Made by a program: the position numbers and the translations under genes. Shown piece by piece: positions 52,889 to 60,923 of a stretch of 64,000 nucleotides of DNA. A model generated the notes under the pieces. That model worked only from the letters and a program-made list of their open reading frames with translations, was not told the DNA's origin and made no database searches. This DNA comes from Georgenia_A wangjunii (GTDB lineage: Bacteria > Actinomycetota > Actinomycetes > Actinomycetales > Actinomycetaceae): NCBI RefSeq assembly GCF_036421915.1, contig NZ_JAZGOM010000008.1; one strand, written 5' to 3'. Within the stretch, counting starts at the first letter, position 1, and every line of letters starts with the position of its first letter.

Positions 52889-55180
52889 GTGTTACGAGTG
52901 TCAAAGGCCGGTCGCAGGACCGGTGTCGTCACGGCGGCCGCAGCGAGCCTGCTCGCCGCATCCGCCGTGCCGGCCAGCGCAGTGATCCCCCCGCCGGAGA
53001 CGTCGGAGGTGATCCTGCAGATGGTCGACGACATGTCCGTCGAGGAGCTTGTCGGCCAGATGACGTGGACCCAGGTCTACGGCAACTCCGCAGACGACAC
53101 GTCGGAGGCGGAGACGAACATGGCGCGTTACGGCGTCAGCACGCCGGCGGAGGTCGTCGAGAAGTTCAACCTCGGCGGCGTCCTGTACTTCACGTGGTCG
53201 AACCCCATCGTCGCGAGCAACCCCACGGCCACCGCAGAGCTGTCGAACGGCCTCCAGGCCGCCTCGACCGGTGCGGACGGCTCGGGCATCCCGCTCGCCG
53301 TCACCATCGACCAGGAGGGTGGCGCCGTCGCGCGCATCGGCGCCCCGGCCACCGTCTTCCCGGGCAGCATGGCGCTCGGCGCGACGTTCGACCCGACCCT
53401 CGCCTACGCCCAGGGCTCCGTCCTCGGTGCCGAGCTCTCTGCCATGGGCATCAACGTCGACTTCGCCCCGGTCGTCGACGTCAACACGAACCCGGCGAAC
53501 CCCGTCATCGGCGTGCGCTCCCTGGGCGAGGACCCCACGGCCGTCGCCGCCCTCGGCGTCAGCCAGATCATGGGCCTCCAGGACAACAACGTCGGCGCCT
53601 CGGCGAAGCACTTCCCCGGCCACGGCGACACCGTCACCGACTCCCACTACGGGCTGCCGACGGTCACCTACGACCGTGAGACGCTCGACCAGCACCTCGT
53701 CCCGTTCGAGGCGGCCATCGAGGCCGACGTCGACATGATCATGACGGCGCACGTCATCGTCGAGGCGATCGACCCGACGATGCCCGGCACGCTGTCGCAC
53801 AAGGTCCTCACGGAGCTCCTCCGCGACGAGATGGGCTTCGACGGTCTCGTCACCACCGACGCGCTCGACATGGCGGCGCTCAAGCAGCTCCCCGGCATGC
53901 CGCTCGACGACGGCGACATCGCCGTGCTGGCCGTCCAGGCGGGCTCGGACATCCTCCTCATGTCCCCCGACGTGCCCGCCACCGTCGAGGCGATCTCGGA
54001 GGCCGTCGACAACGGCGACATCACCCGCGAGCGCCTCGAGGAGTCGGTCATCCGGATCCTCCAGTGGAAGCTCGACCGGGGCGTGTGGGAGCTCGACCCC
54101 GCGGTCGACGTCTCCGCCGTCGACGGGATCGTCGGCAACGCCGAGCACGGTGCGGTCGCTGACGAGATCGGCGCGCGCGCCGTCACCCTGCTCCGCAACG
54201 AGGACGACGTCCTCCCGCTCGACGCCGACGAGGACTCGGTCCTCATGGTCGGCGCCGGCTCCGGCTGGCCCGAGCGGATGGGTCCGATGCTCGTCGAGCG
54301 TGGCTTCGACGTGACCGCCGACTACGAGAACGGCGCCTCGCCGTCCGCCGCCTACCGCGACCGTGCGGTGGCGACGGCGCAGTCGGAGGACATCGACGCC
54401 GTCATCTTCACGTCGAACAACGCGACGGCGAACGCCGCGCAGCAGCAGATGGTCGCCGCCCTCGCCGAGACGGGCAAGCCCGTCGTCGTCGTGTCGACGC
54501 GCAACCCGTACGACATCAGCGTCTTCCCCGGCGCCGACGCCGTCCTCAACCTCTACAGCTGGCAGGTGCCGAGCTTCCGCGGCGCCGTCGCAGCCGTGGC
54601 CGGGGACGTCAACCCCAGCGGTCGTCTCCCCGTCAACATCCCGACTGCGGACGGCACCGAGGTCCTGCACCCGATCGGCTACGGCCTGAGCTACGGCACC
54701 GCGGTCACCCCCGCGGTCCCGACGTTCACGGACCAGCCCGGCACGGCGGACGACACCTTCACGATCCCGGTCACCGAGGGCGTCGAGTACGTCGTCGGCG
54801 AGGAGGACGACGCCGAGGTGCTCGAGGCGGGCACCTACCCCGGTGAGGGCACGGTCGCCATCGCCGCCGTCCCGCTGGAGGGTTACTACCTCGCGTGGGA
54901 CGCCGAGGCACTGTGGGCCCACACGTTCGACGCCGCCGGCGAGGAGCCGACGACGCCGGGCGAGGAGCCGACCAGCCAGGAGCCCACGACCGACGCGCCG
55001 CCGACCACCGAGGCGCCGACCACCGACGCCCCCACGACGGAGCAGCCCAGCCAGCCCGGCACGGGCGGCAACCTGCCGTCCACGGGCGCCGAGGCCACCG
55101 GCCTCGCCGCGGGCGCGCTGCTGCTCCTCGTCCTCGGCGCCGGCGCGGTCCTCGCCGTGCGCCGCCGCCAGACGGTCTGA
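52889..55180 (+). CDS. Cell-wall-anchored GH3 glycosidase 1 (NagZ-type)
   Basis: Starting at GTG 52889 behind GGAGG gives 763 residues; ATG 52874 is the alternative. A signal peptide (GVVTAAAASLLAASAVPASA) precedes a GH3 domain with KHFPGHGDTVTDSH near residue 239 (NagZ-type catalytic His-Asp loop) and nucleophile region TTDALDM near 323. The second domain has STRNPYDISVFPG and NPSGRLPVNIPTADG. Then come a small beta domain (VEYVVGEEDDAEVLEAGTYP), a Thr/Pro linker and LPSTG at about 728, a hydrophobic helix and RRR, a sortase signal. It should hydrolyse terminal beta-GlcNAc-type residues outside the cell. A dre-like operator lies upstream. Confidence 0.92.
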   Translation: MLRVSKAGRRTGVVTAAAASLLAASAVPASAVIPPPETSEVILQMVDDMSVEELVGQMTWTQVYGNSADDTSEAETNMARYGVSTPAEVVEKFNLGGVLYFTWSNPIVASNPTATAELSNGLQAASTGADGSGIPLAVTIDQEGGAVARIGAPATVFPGSMALGATFDPTLAYAQGSVLGAELSAMGINVDFAPVVDVNTNPANPVIGVRSLGEDPTAVAALGVSQIMGLQDNNVGASAKHFPGHGDTVTDSHYGLPTVTYDRETLDQHLVPFEAAIEADVDMIMTAHVIVEAIDPTMPGTLSHKVLTELLRDEMGFDGLVTTDALDMAALKQLPGMPLDDGDIAVLAVQAGSDILLMSPDVPATVEAISEAVDNGDITRERLEESVIRILQWKLDRGVWELDPAVDVSAVDGIVGNAEHGAVADEIGARAVTLLRNEDDVLPLDADEDSVLMVGAGSGWPERMGPMLVERGFDVTADYENGASPSAAYRDRAVATAQSEDIDAVIFTSNNATANAAQQQMVAALAETGKPVVVVSTRNPYDISVFPGADAVLNLYSWQVPSFRGAVAAVAGDVNPSGRLPVNIPTADGTEVLHPIGYGLSYGTAVTPAVPTFTDQPGTADDTFTIPVTEGVEYVVGEEDDAEVLEAGTYPGEGTVAIAAVPLEGYYLAWDAEALWAHTFDAAGEEPTTPGEEPTSQEPTTDAPPTTEAPTTDAPTTEQPSQPGTGGNLPSTGAEATGLAAGALLLLVLGAGAVLAVRRRQTV

Positions 55181-55216
55181 CGCCCCACGGCTGACGTCCG
55201 CCTGACGTAGCACCCG

Positions 55217-55250
55217 AGCGGGGGTGCCCTCCTCGGAGGGCACCCCCGCT
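55217..55250 (+). terminator. GH3-island terminator, copy 1
   Basis: AGCGGGGGTGCCCTCC and GGAGGGCACCCCCGCT form a perfect stem closed by CTCG, 36 bases after the stop, followed by TTCGTCGTCC. The same stem recurs after the other two GH3 genes. Confidence 0.92.
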
Positions 55251-55422
55251 TCGTCGTCCCCCCATCTTCGACGCACCGGAGGGGGTGACGCCGCTCACCC
55301 CGCCCCGTAGGGTGGGGCGGGTCACATGTTTCGGCGCGCGCCGACAGAGCTGTCATGGACTTTCACGCACGGTCCCCGCGCCGGTGACGCTGTGCCACAT
55401 CGGTGACGAGTTGGAGGAAATC

Positions 55423-57816
55423 GTGTCCCGCACACACCTATCGACCGGCCGGAAGGCCGGGCTCGCCACGGCCGCGGGAGCAGCGATGCTCGCCGCCTCC
55501 GTGGTCCCGGCGAGCGCCGCGATCGCTCCGCCGACGACGGACGAGCAGGTCGCCGCCGTCGTCGACGGCATGACCCTGCGGCAGCTCATCGGCCAGATGA
55601 CGTGGACGCAGGTCTACGGCTCGACCGCGGACGAGGTCGGACACACCTACGGGGACCCGGTGCAGAGCAACGAGGCCCGCTACGGCGTCGGCACGCCCGC
55701 GCAGGTCGTCGAGGAGTACGACCTCGGCGGCGTCCTCTACTTCGCGTGGTCGAACCCCGTCGTCGTCAACGACCCGGCCGGCACGGCGCAGCTCTCCAAC
55801 GACCTCCAGGCCGCGTCCGTCGGCGACGAGGGCTCGGGCATCCCGCTCGCCGTCACCATCGACCAGGAGGGCGGCATCGTCGCCCGCATGGCGAGCCCCG
55901 TCACCGTCTTCCCGGGCAACATGGCGCTCGGCGCGACGTTCGACCCGACCCTCGCCTACGCCCAGGGCTCGGTCCTCGGCACGGAGCTCGCGTCCGTCGG
56001 CGTCAACGTCGACTTCGCCCCCGTCGTCGACGTCAACACCAACCCGGCCAACCCCGTCATCGGCGTGCGGTCGATGGGCGAGAGCCCCGAGGCCGTGGCG
56101 GCGCTCGGCGTCGGCCAGGTCATGGGCCTCCAGGACAACGGCGTCGGCGCGGCAGCGAAGCACTTCCCCGGCCACGGTGACACCGAGACGGACTCGCACA
56201 CCGGGCTGCCCATCGTCACGTACGACCGCGAGACGCTCGATGAGCACCTGCTTCCGTTCGAGGCCGCCATCGAGGCCGGCGTCGACATGATCATGACCGC
56301 GCACGTCATCGTCGAGGCCATCGACCCGGACATGCCGGGCACCCTCTCGCACGACGTCCTCACCGGTCTGCTCCGCGAGGAGATGGGCTTCGACGGCCTC
56401 ATCACCACCGACGCCCTCGACATGGCCGCGCTCAAGGAGCTCCCCGACAACCCGCTCACCGACGGCGAGATCGCCGTCCTGGCCATCGAGGCCGGCTCGG
56501 ACATCCTCCTCATGTCCCCGGACGTCCCCGCGACGTTCGAGGCGATCACCGAGGCCGTCGACGCGGGCGAGCTCACGCGCGAGCGTCTCGAGGAGTCCGT
56601 CACCCGGATCCTCCGGTGGAAGGTCGACCGCGGCGTGTGGACGCCCGACCCGTACGTCGACGTCGACGCCGTCTCCGGCGTCGTGGGCAACGCCGACCAC
56701 CTCGCCGTCGCCGACGCGATCGCCGACCGGTCCATCACGCTCCTGCGCAACGAGGACGAGGTCCTGCCGCTGAGCACGGACGACTCCATCTTCGTCACCG
56801 GCTGGGGAGCCACCGGCGTGCCGAACCTCGCCGCGGCCTTCGAGGCCCGCGGGGCCGACGCGACCGCCCACCCGGCCGCCTCACCCGACGACGATGCGGT
56901 CACCGCCGCGCTGGCGGCGGCCGAGGGGCACGACGCCATCCTCGTCATGACGAACGTCTCGGGGCTCTCCGCGGCCGACGCCGCGGCGCAGCGCGCCTAC
57001 CTCGCCGCGCTCATCGCCACCGACATCCCCGTCATCCACGTCCCCGTGCGCAACCCCTACGACGTCAGCTGGGCCGCGGCTGACGCCCAGATCGCGACGT
57101 ACAGCTACCAGGCGCCGTCGTTGAGCTCGCTCGCGGACGCGGTCCTCGGCGAGGTCAACCCGAGCGGTCGCCTGCCCGTCAACATCCCGACGGCGGACGG
57201 TTCCGGGGTCATGCACCCCATCGGTTACGGCCTCGGCTACGGCATCGCCGTCGCCCCCACCGCCCCGACCTTCTCGGACGAGCCCGGCACGGCGGACGAC
57301 ACCTACACCATCCCCGTCAGCGAGGGCGTCGAGTACGTCGTCGGCGAGGGCGACGACGCCCAGGTCGTGGAGGCCGGCACGTACCCGGGTGAGGGTGCCA
57401 TCGCCATCGCCGCGGTCCCGCTGGAGGGCTACTACCTCGCGTGGGACGCCGAGGCACTGTGGGTCCACGAGTTCAGCACGGCCGGGGAGGAGCCGACGAC
57501 GCCGGGGCCGGAGCCCACGACGCCCGGCCCGGAGCCGACCACGCCGGGCGGGGTCTACTACGAGAACTGCGCCGCCGCGCGAGCCGCCGGCGCGGCACCG
57601 GTCCACGCGGGCGAGCCCGGGTACGGCGAGCACCTCGACAGCGACGGCGACGGCATCGGCTGCGAGGACTCCACCGGCGGTGGGTCACCGACCCCGGGCG
57701 GCGGCGGCAACCTGCCGTCGACGGGCGCCGAGGCCACCGGTCTCGCCGCGGGCGCGCTGCTGCTCCTCGCCCTCGGCGGCGCGGTCCTCGCCGTGCGCCG
57801 CCGCCAGACGGTCTGA
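55423..57816 (+). CDS. Cell-wall-anchored GH3 glycosidase 2 (NagZ-type, Excalibur domain)
   Basis: This 797-residue paralogue starts with GTG 55423, five bases after GGAGG. The signal peptide is AGLATAAGAAMLAASVVPAS. Catalytic motifs are KHFPGHGDTETDSH near 246 and TTDALDMAALK. After the second domain and the small beta domain (VEYVVGEGDDAQVVEAGTYP) it carries an Excalibur calcium-binding motif (YYENCAAARAAGAAPVHAGE, HLDSDGDGIGCE) and then LPSTG near 764 with a membrane helix and RRR. The Excalibur domain is absent from copies 1 and 3. It is clearly a tandem duplicate of copy 1. Confidence 0.93.
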   Translation: MSRTHLSTGRKAGLATAAGAAMLAASVVPASAAIAPPTTDEQVAAVVDGMTLRQLIGQMTWTQVYGSTADEVGHTYGDPVQSNEARYGVGTPAQVVEEYDLGGVLYFAWSNPVVVNDPAGTAQLSNDLQAASVGDEGSGIPLAVTIDQEGGIVARMASPVTVFPGNMALGATFDPTLAYAQGSVLGTELASVGVNVDFAPVVDVNTNPANPVIGVRSMGESPEAVAALGVGQVMGLQDNGVGAAAKHFPGHGDTETDSHTGLPIVTYDRETLDEHLLPFEAAIEAGVDMIMTAHVIVEAIDPDMPGTLSHDVLTGLLREEMGFDGLITTDALDMAALKELPDNPLTDGEIAVLAIEAGSDILLMSPDVPATFEAITEAVDAGELTRERLEESVTRILRWKVDRGVWTPDPYVDVDAVSGVVGNADHLAVADAIADRSITLLRNEDEVLPLSTDDSIFVTGWGATGVPNLAAAFEARGADATAHPAASPDDDAVTAALAAAEGHDAILVMTNVSGLSAADAAAQRAYLAALIATDIPVIHVPVRNPYDVSWAAADAQIATYSYQAPSLSSLADAVLGEVNPSGRLPVNIPTADGSGVMHPIGYGLGYGIAVAPTAPTFSDEPGTADDTYTIPVSEGVEYVVGEGDDAQVVEAGTYPGEGAIAIAAVPLEGYYLAWDAEALWVHEFSTAGEEPTTPGPEPTTPGPEPTTPGGVYYENCAAARAAGAAPVHAGEPGYGEHLDSDGDGIGCEDSTGGGSPTPGGGGNLPSTGAEATGLAAGALLLLALGGAVLAVRRRQTV

Positions 57817-57855
57817 CGCCTCACGGCTGACGTCCGCCTGACCTAGCACCACCCG

Positions 57856-57889
57856 AGCGGGGGTGCCCTCCTCGGAGGGCACCCCCGCT
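57856..57889 (+). terminator. GH3-island terminator, copy 2
   Basis: The same 16-base arms as copy 1 with loop CTCG, 40 bases after the stop codon. The sequences around it (CTGACGTCCGCCTGAC) also match copy 1. Confidence 0.92.
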
Positions 57890-57960
57890 CCGCTGCCTCC
57901 GGCGGTGCTCTACGGCCCGGTGTCCCTGCGTTCCACCGGCCACATCGCGCGTGAAACTCG

Positions 57961-57989
57961 TTGACGATCGCAGTCGTGCGCAATAACGT
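57961..57989 (+). promoter_or_regulatory. Promoter of GH3 gene 3
   Basis: TTGACG (57961-57966), a 17-base spacer, and TAACGT (57984-57989) form one of the best sigma-70-type promoters in the window. CGTGAAAC lies just before it. The predicted leader is about 65 bases. Confidence 0.7.
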
Positions 57990-58061
57990 CGACGGCGTTC
58001 CCTCTCCCCCTTCCTTCCCTCATCCCCGCACCGGCGCGGGTCACACCCAGGAGGTGTCGTG

Positions 58062-60338
58062 ATGCACTCACGACCAGTTCGGCGGGCGGGGGTCGTCGCG
58101 GCAGCGGCGGCCGTCCTCGCGGCAAGCGTGGTACCGGCGGCCGCCGCCACCCCCGTCCCCGGGTCGAGCACCGAGCTCGAGGCGGCCATCGATGCGATGA
58201 GCGTCGACGAGCTCATCGGCCAGATGTCCTTCGCCGACGTCTTCGGCACGGCCGCCGACTCCGTCCACGCCAGCAACCAGACCCGCTACGGCGTGGACAC
58301 CCCCGCGCAGGTCGTCGAGAAGTACGACCTCGGCGGTGTCCTCTACTTCGCGCAGAACATCACGAGCCCGCAGCAGACGGCGCTCCTGTCCAACGGCCTC
58401 CAGGCGGCCTCCACCGGCGAGAACGGGTCGGGCATCCCCCTGGCCGTGACGATCGATCAGGAGGGCGGCACCGTCGCGCGGCTCCAGGCGCCGGCCACCG
58501 TCCTGCCCGGCGCGATGGCCCTCGGCGCGTCGAACAGCCCGCAGCTCGCCCGCGCCCAGGGCGAGGTCCTCGGCGCCGAGATGGCCGCCATCGGGGTCAA
58601 CGTCAACTTCGCCCCGGTCGCGGACCTCAACACGAACCCCGCGAACCCGGTCATCAACGTCCGATCGCTCGGCGCGGACCCGGCGCGCGTCGGCCCGATG
58701 GTCGTCGCCCAGGTCGAGGGCATGCAGTCGCAGGGCATCGCGGCCGCCGCGAAGCACTTCCCCGGCCACGGCGACACCTCGGTCGACTCCCACACGGGGC
58801 TGCCGACCGTCACGTACGACCGCGCCACGCTGGAGCAGCACCTCGTGCCGTTCCAGCAGGCGATCGACGCCGGTGTCGACATGATCATGACGGCGCACAT
58901 CATCGTCGAGGCCATCGACCCCGAGCTGCCGGGCACGCTCTCCCCCGCCGTCCTCACGGACCTGCTGCGCGAGGAGATGGGCTTCGACGGGCTCATCACC
59001 ACCGACGCGCTCAACATGGCGGCGCTCAAGCAGGTCGAAGGACCGGACGGCGAGCTGCTCGACGACTACGACATCGCCGCCATGTCGATCGTCGCCGGCG
59101 CGGACATCCTCCTGTTCTCGCCGGACCTCGACGCCTCCATCGCCGGCATCAAGGCCGCCATGGACCGCGGGGAGATCACGCGCGAGCGCCTCGAGGAGTC
59201 GGTGCGGCGGATCCTCGAGTGGAAGATCGAGCGGGGGGTCTGGGATGCCGACCCGATGGTGGACGTCGACGCCGTCCCGACGGTCGTCGGCAAGGCGAGC
59301 CACCAGGTCGTGGCGAACTCCATCTCCGACCGTGCGGTCACGCTGCTGCGCAACCGGTACGACCTGCTGCCGCTCGACCCGGAGGCGGACTCCGTCCTCA
59401 TGGTCGGTGCCGGCTCCGCCTGGCCCGAGCGCATGGGTCCGATGCTCCGCGAGCGGGGCTTCACGGTGACCGAGGACTACGAGAACGGCGGCTCGCCGTC
59501 GGCCGCGTACCGGGACCGCGCGGTGGCCGCGGCAGCCGACCACGACGTCGTCGTCTTCGCCTCGAACAACGCCAACGCGGCCCAGCGCCAGATGGTCGAG
59601 GCGCTCGCCGCGACCGACACCCCGGTGGTCGTCATCGCCACGCGCAACCCCTACGACATCAACGGGATGCCCGGGGCGGACGCGGTGCTCAACACCTACG
59701 GCGTCCAGGTCATCAACTTCTACGGCGCCGTCCGGGCGCTCGCTGGGGACATCAACCCCTCCGGCACGCTCCCCGTCGCGGTGCCCACCGCCAACGGCAG
59801 CGGAGTCCTCTTCCCCGTCGGCCACGGCCTGCGCTACCCCACGAACATCAGGCCGGCCGCGGTGGCGTTCACCGACGCGCTGGGGACGGCGGAGGACACG
59901 TTCATGATCCCGGCCGTCGAGGGCGTGGAGTACCTCGTCGACGGCGAGGTGCTCGCCGCGGGCACCTACCCCGCCACCGGCACCGTCACCGTGACCGCCC
60001 GGGCGACCGACGGCTACACCCTCGCCTCCGGGGCGACGACGGAGTGGACCCACGTCTTCGACGCCTCGGGCGTGTCCGTCACGGCGGAGACCCGCTGCGT
60101 CGTCGGCCGGGTCGTCCAGGTAGCGCGGGTGACCAACACGACCGGCACCGCGGCGCAGGTGACGGTCACCGGGAACTACGGCTCGCGGACCGCCACGGTG
60201 GCCGCGGGGGCGTCGACCTCGGTGACGTTCAGCTCCCGCCTCGGCTCCGTCCCGGCGGGCGACGTCGCGGTGGATGCCACGGTCGGTGACCAGGCGCAGA
60301 CCGTGAGCGCGGTCTACACCGCGCGCAGCTGCGCCTAG
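58062..60338 (+). CDS. Secreted GH3 glycosidase 3 (NagZ-type, no wall anchor)
   Basis: Starting at ATG 58062, seven bases after AGGAGG (GTG 58059 is too close), gives 758 residues. The signal peptide is AGVVAAAAAVLAASVVPAAA. Catalytic motifs are KHFPGHGDTSVDSH near 231 and TTDALNMAALK. The small beta domain (VEYLVDGEVLAAGTYPATGT, YTLASGATTEWTHVFD) is shared with copies 1 and 2. It then ends in a different domain of about 85 residues (VSVTAETRCVVGRVVQVARV to VYTARSCA) with two cysteines that may pair. There is no LPXTG or membrane tail, so it is released or held by this C-terminal domain. Confidence 0.92.
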   Translation: MHSRPVRRAGVVAAAAAVLAASVVPAAAATPVPGSSTELEAAIDAMSVDELIGQMSFADVFGTAADSVHASNQTRYGVDTPAQVVEKYDLGGVLYFAQNITSPQQTALLSNGLQAASTGENGSGIPLAVTIDQEGGTVARLQAPATVLPGAMALGASNSPQLARAQGEVLGAEMAAIGVNVNFAPVADLNTNPANPVINVRSLGADPARVGPMVVAQVEGMQSQGIAAAAKHFPGHGDTSVDSHTGLPTVTYDRATLEQHLVPFQQAIDAGVDMIMTAHIIVEAIDPELPGTLSPAVLTDLLREEMGFDGLITTDALNMAALKQVEGPDGELLDDYDIAAMSIVAGADILLFSPDLDASIAGIKAAMDRGEITRERLEESVRRILEWKIERGVWDADPMVDVDAVPTVVGKASHQVVANSISDRAVTLLRNRYDLLPLDPEADSVLMVGAGSAWPERMGPMLRERGFTVTEDYENGGSPSAAYRDRAVAAAADHDVVVFASNNANAAQRQMVEALAATDTPVVVIATRNPYDINGMPGADAVLNTYGVQVINFYGAVRALAGDINPSGTLPVAVPTANGSGVLFPVGHGLRYPTNIRPAAVAFTDALGTAEDTFMIPAVEGVEYLVDGEVLAAGTYPATGTVTVTARATDGYTLASGATTEWTHVFDASGVSVTAETRCVVGRVVQVARVTNTTGTAAQVTVTGNYGSRTATVAAGASTSVTFSSRLGSVPAGDVAVDATVGDQAQTVSAVYTARSCA

Positions 60339-60409
60339 ACCGGCGCGGGCGCACGGGCCGCACCTGCCCAGACCAGCCGCAGGCGCCAGGCTCGGACACG
60401 CACCACCCG

Positions 60410-60443
60410 AGCGGGGGTGCCCTCCACGGAGGGCACCCCCGCT
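60410..60443 (+). terminator. GH3-island terminator, copy 3
   Basis: The same 16-base arms as copies 1 and 2, with loop AC in place of TC. It lies 71 bases after the stop and is followed by TTCTGCTT. Confidence 0.9.
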
Positions 60444-60446
60444 TCT

Positions 60447-60491
60447 GCTTGTGGTGCAGCACACGCTTGGGGCTTGTGGCGCAGCGCACGC
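60447..60491 (+). repeat. Two 20-base direct repeats
   Basis: GCTTGTGGTGCAGCACACGC and GCTTGTGGCGCAGCGCACGC match at 18 of 20 positions with a 25-base period. They lie just before the split 120-bp repeat. Confidence 0.7.
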
Positions 60492-60722
60492 GCGTTCCGC
60501 CGACGCATTGTTGTGGGCCGCGCCACGCTCATAGCACGGCTCGTTTGGCAATACATCCACCACGAACGGGTCACATTTTGGTCTCAGACGTCATACCAGG
60601 TNCAGCGCACGCGCGTTCCGCCGACGCATTGTTGTGGGCCGCGCCACGCTCATAGCACGGCTCGTTTGGCAATACATCCACCACGAACGGGTCACATTTT
60701 GGTCTCAGACGTCATACCAGGT
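60482..60722. repeat. Exact 120-bp direct repeat split by one N (probable contig join)
   Basis: Bases 60482-60601 and 60603-60722 are identical and separated by a single N at 60602. An exact repeat directly abutting an unknown base is best explained by two contigs overlapping by an assembly k-mer and joined by a placeholder. The unit begins CAGCGCACGCGCGTTCC and is AT-richer than its surroundings. I see no coding signal in it. The true gap size and content are unknown. Confidence 0.85.
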
Positions 60723-60923
60723 CAGGGCCGGTTCTCCGACACCACGACGTGCCCGTGAGGCCCCGTTCGCGCCATACCGGTGCTGGTCAGGAGAACTCGA
60801 CGGTGGCATGGTGGAGGTCAATCCCCTACCGACTTTGCGATGCCCGCCGTCCCGGCGCGGTGGTCGTCTGCGGCTGCGTGCGCCTGGAGCGCGGCGGCCG
60901 CCCGAGAACACTGCGAGGTGAGC
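60723..60923 (+). other. Leader region of the betaine transporter operon
   Basis: These 201 bases lie between the split repeat and proV. No convincing -35/-10 pair, known riboswitch core or small gene could be supported by eye. GGTGGCATGGTGGAGG (about 60803-60818) looks like a ribosome site but is followed by no sensible frame. Confidence 0.4.

Noticed and set aside
52663..53034. Upstream continuation of the nitrite reductase-like frame
   Set aside because: It is open but has no homology and overlaps the GH3 promoter and signal peptide; only the C-terminal part is a relic.
60482..60722. Insertion element or attachment site from the 120-bp repeat
   Set aside because: No inverted ends, no transposase or integrase nearby, and the N between copies points to an assembly join.
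60335..60920. Short open frames around the N
   Set aside because: They arise from the duplicated contig ends, lack ribosome sites and have no conserved sequence.
60803..60923. Riboswitch in front of the betaine transporter
   Set aside because: No core of a glycine, c-di-AMP or SAM aptamer could be matched by eye; a covariance model search would be decisive.
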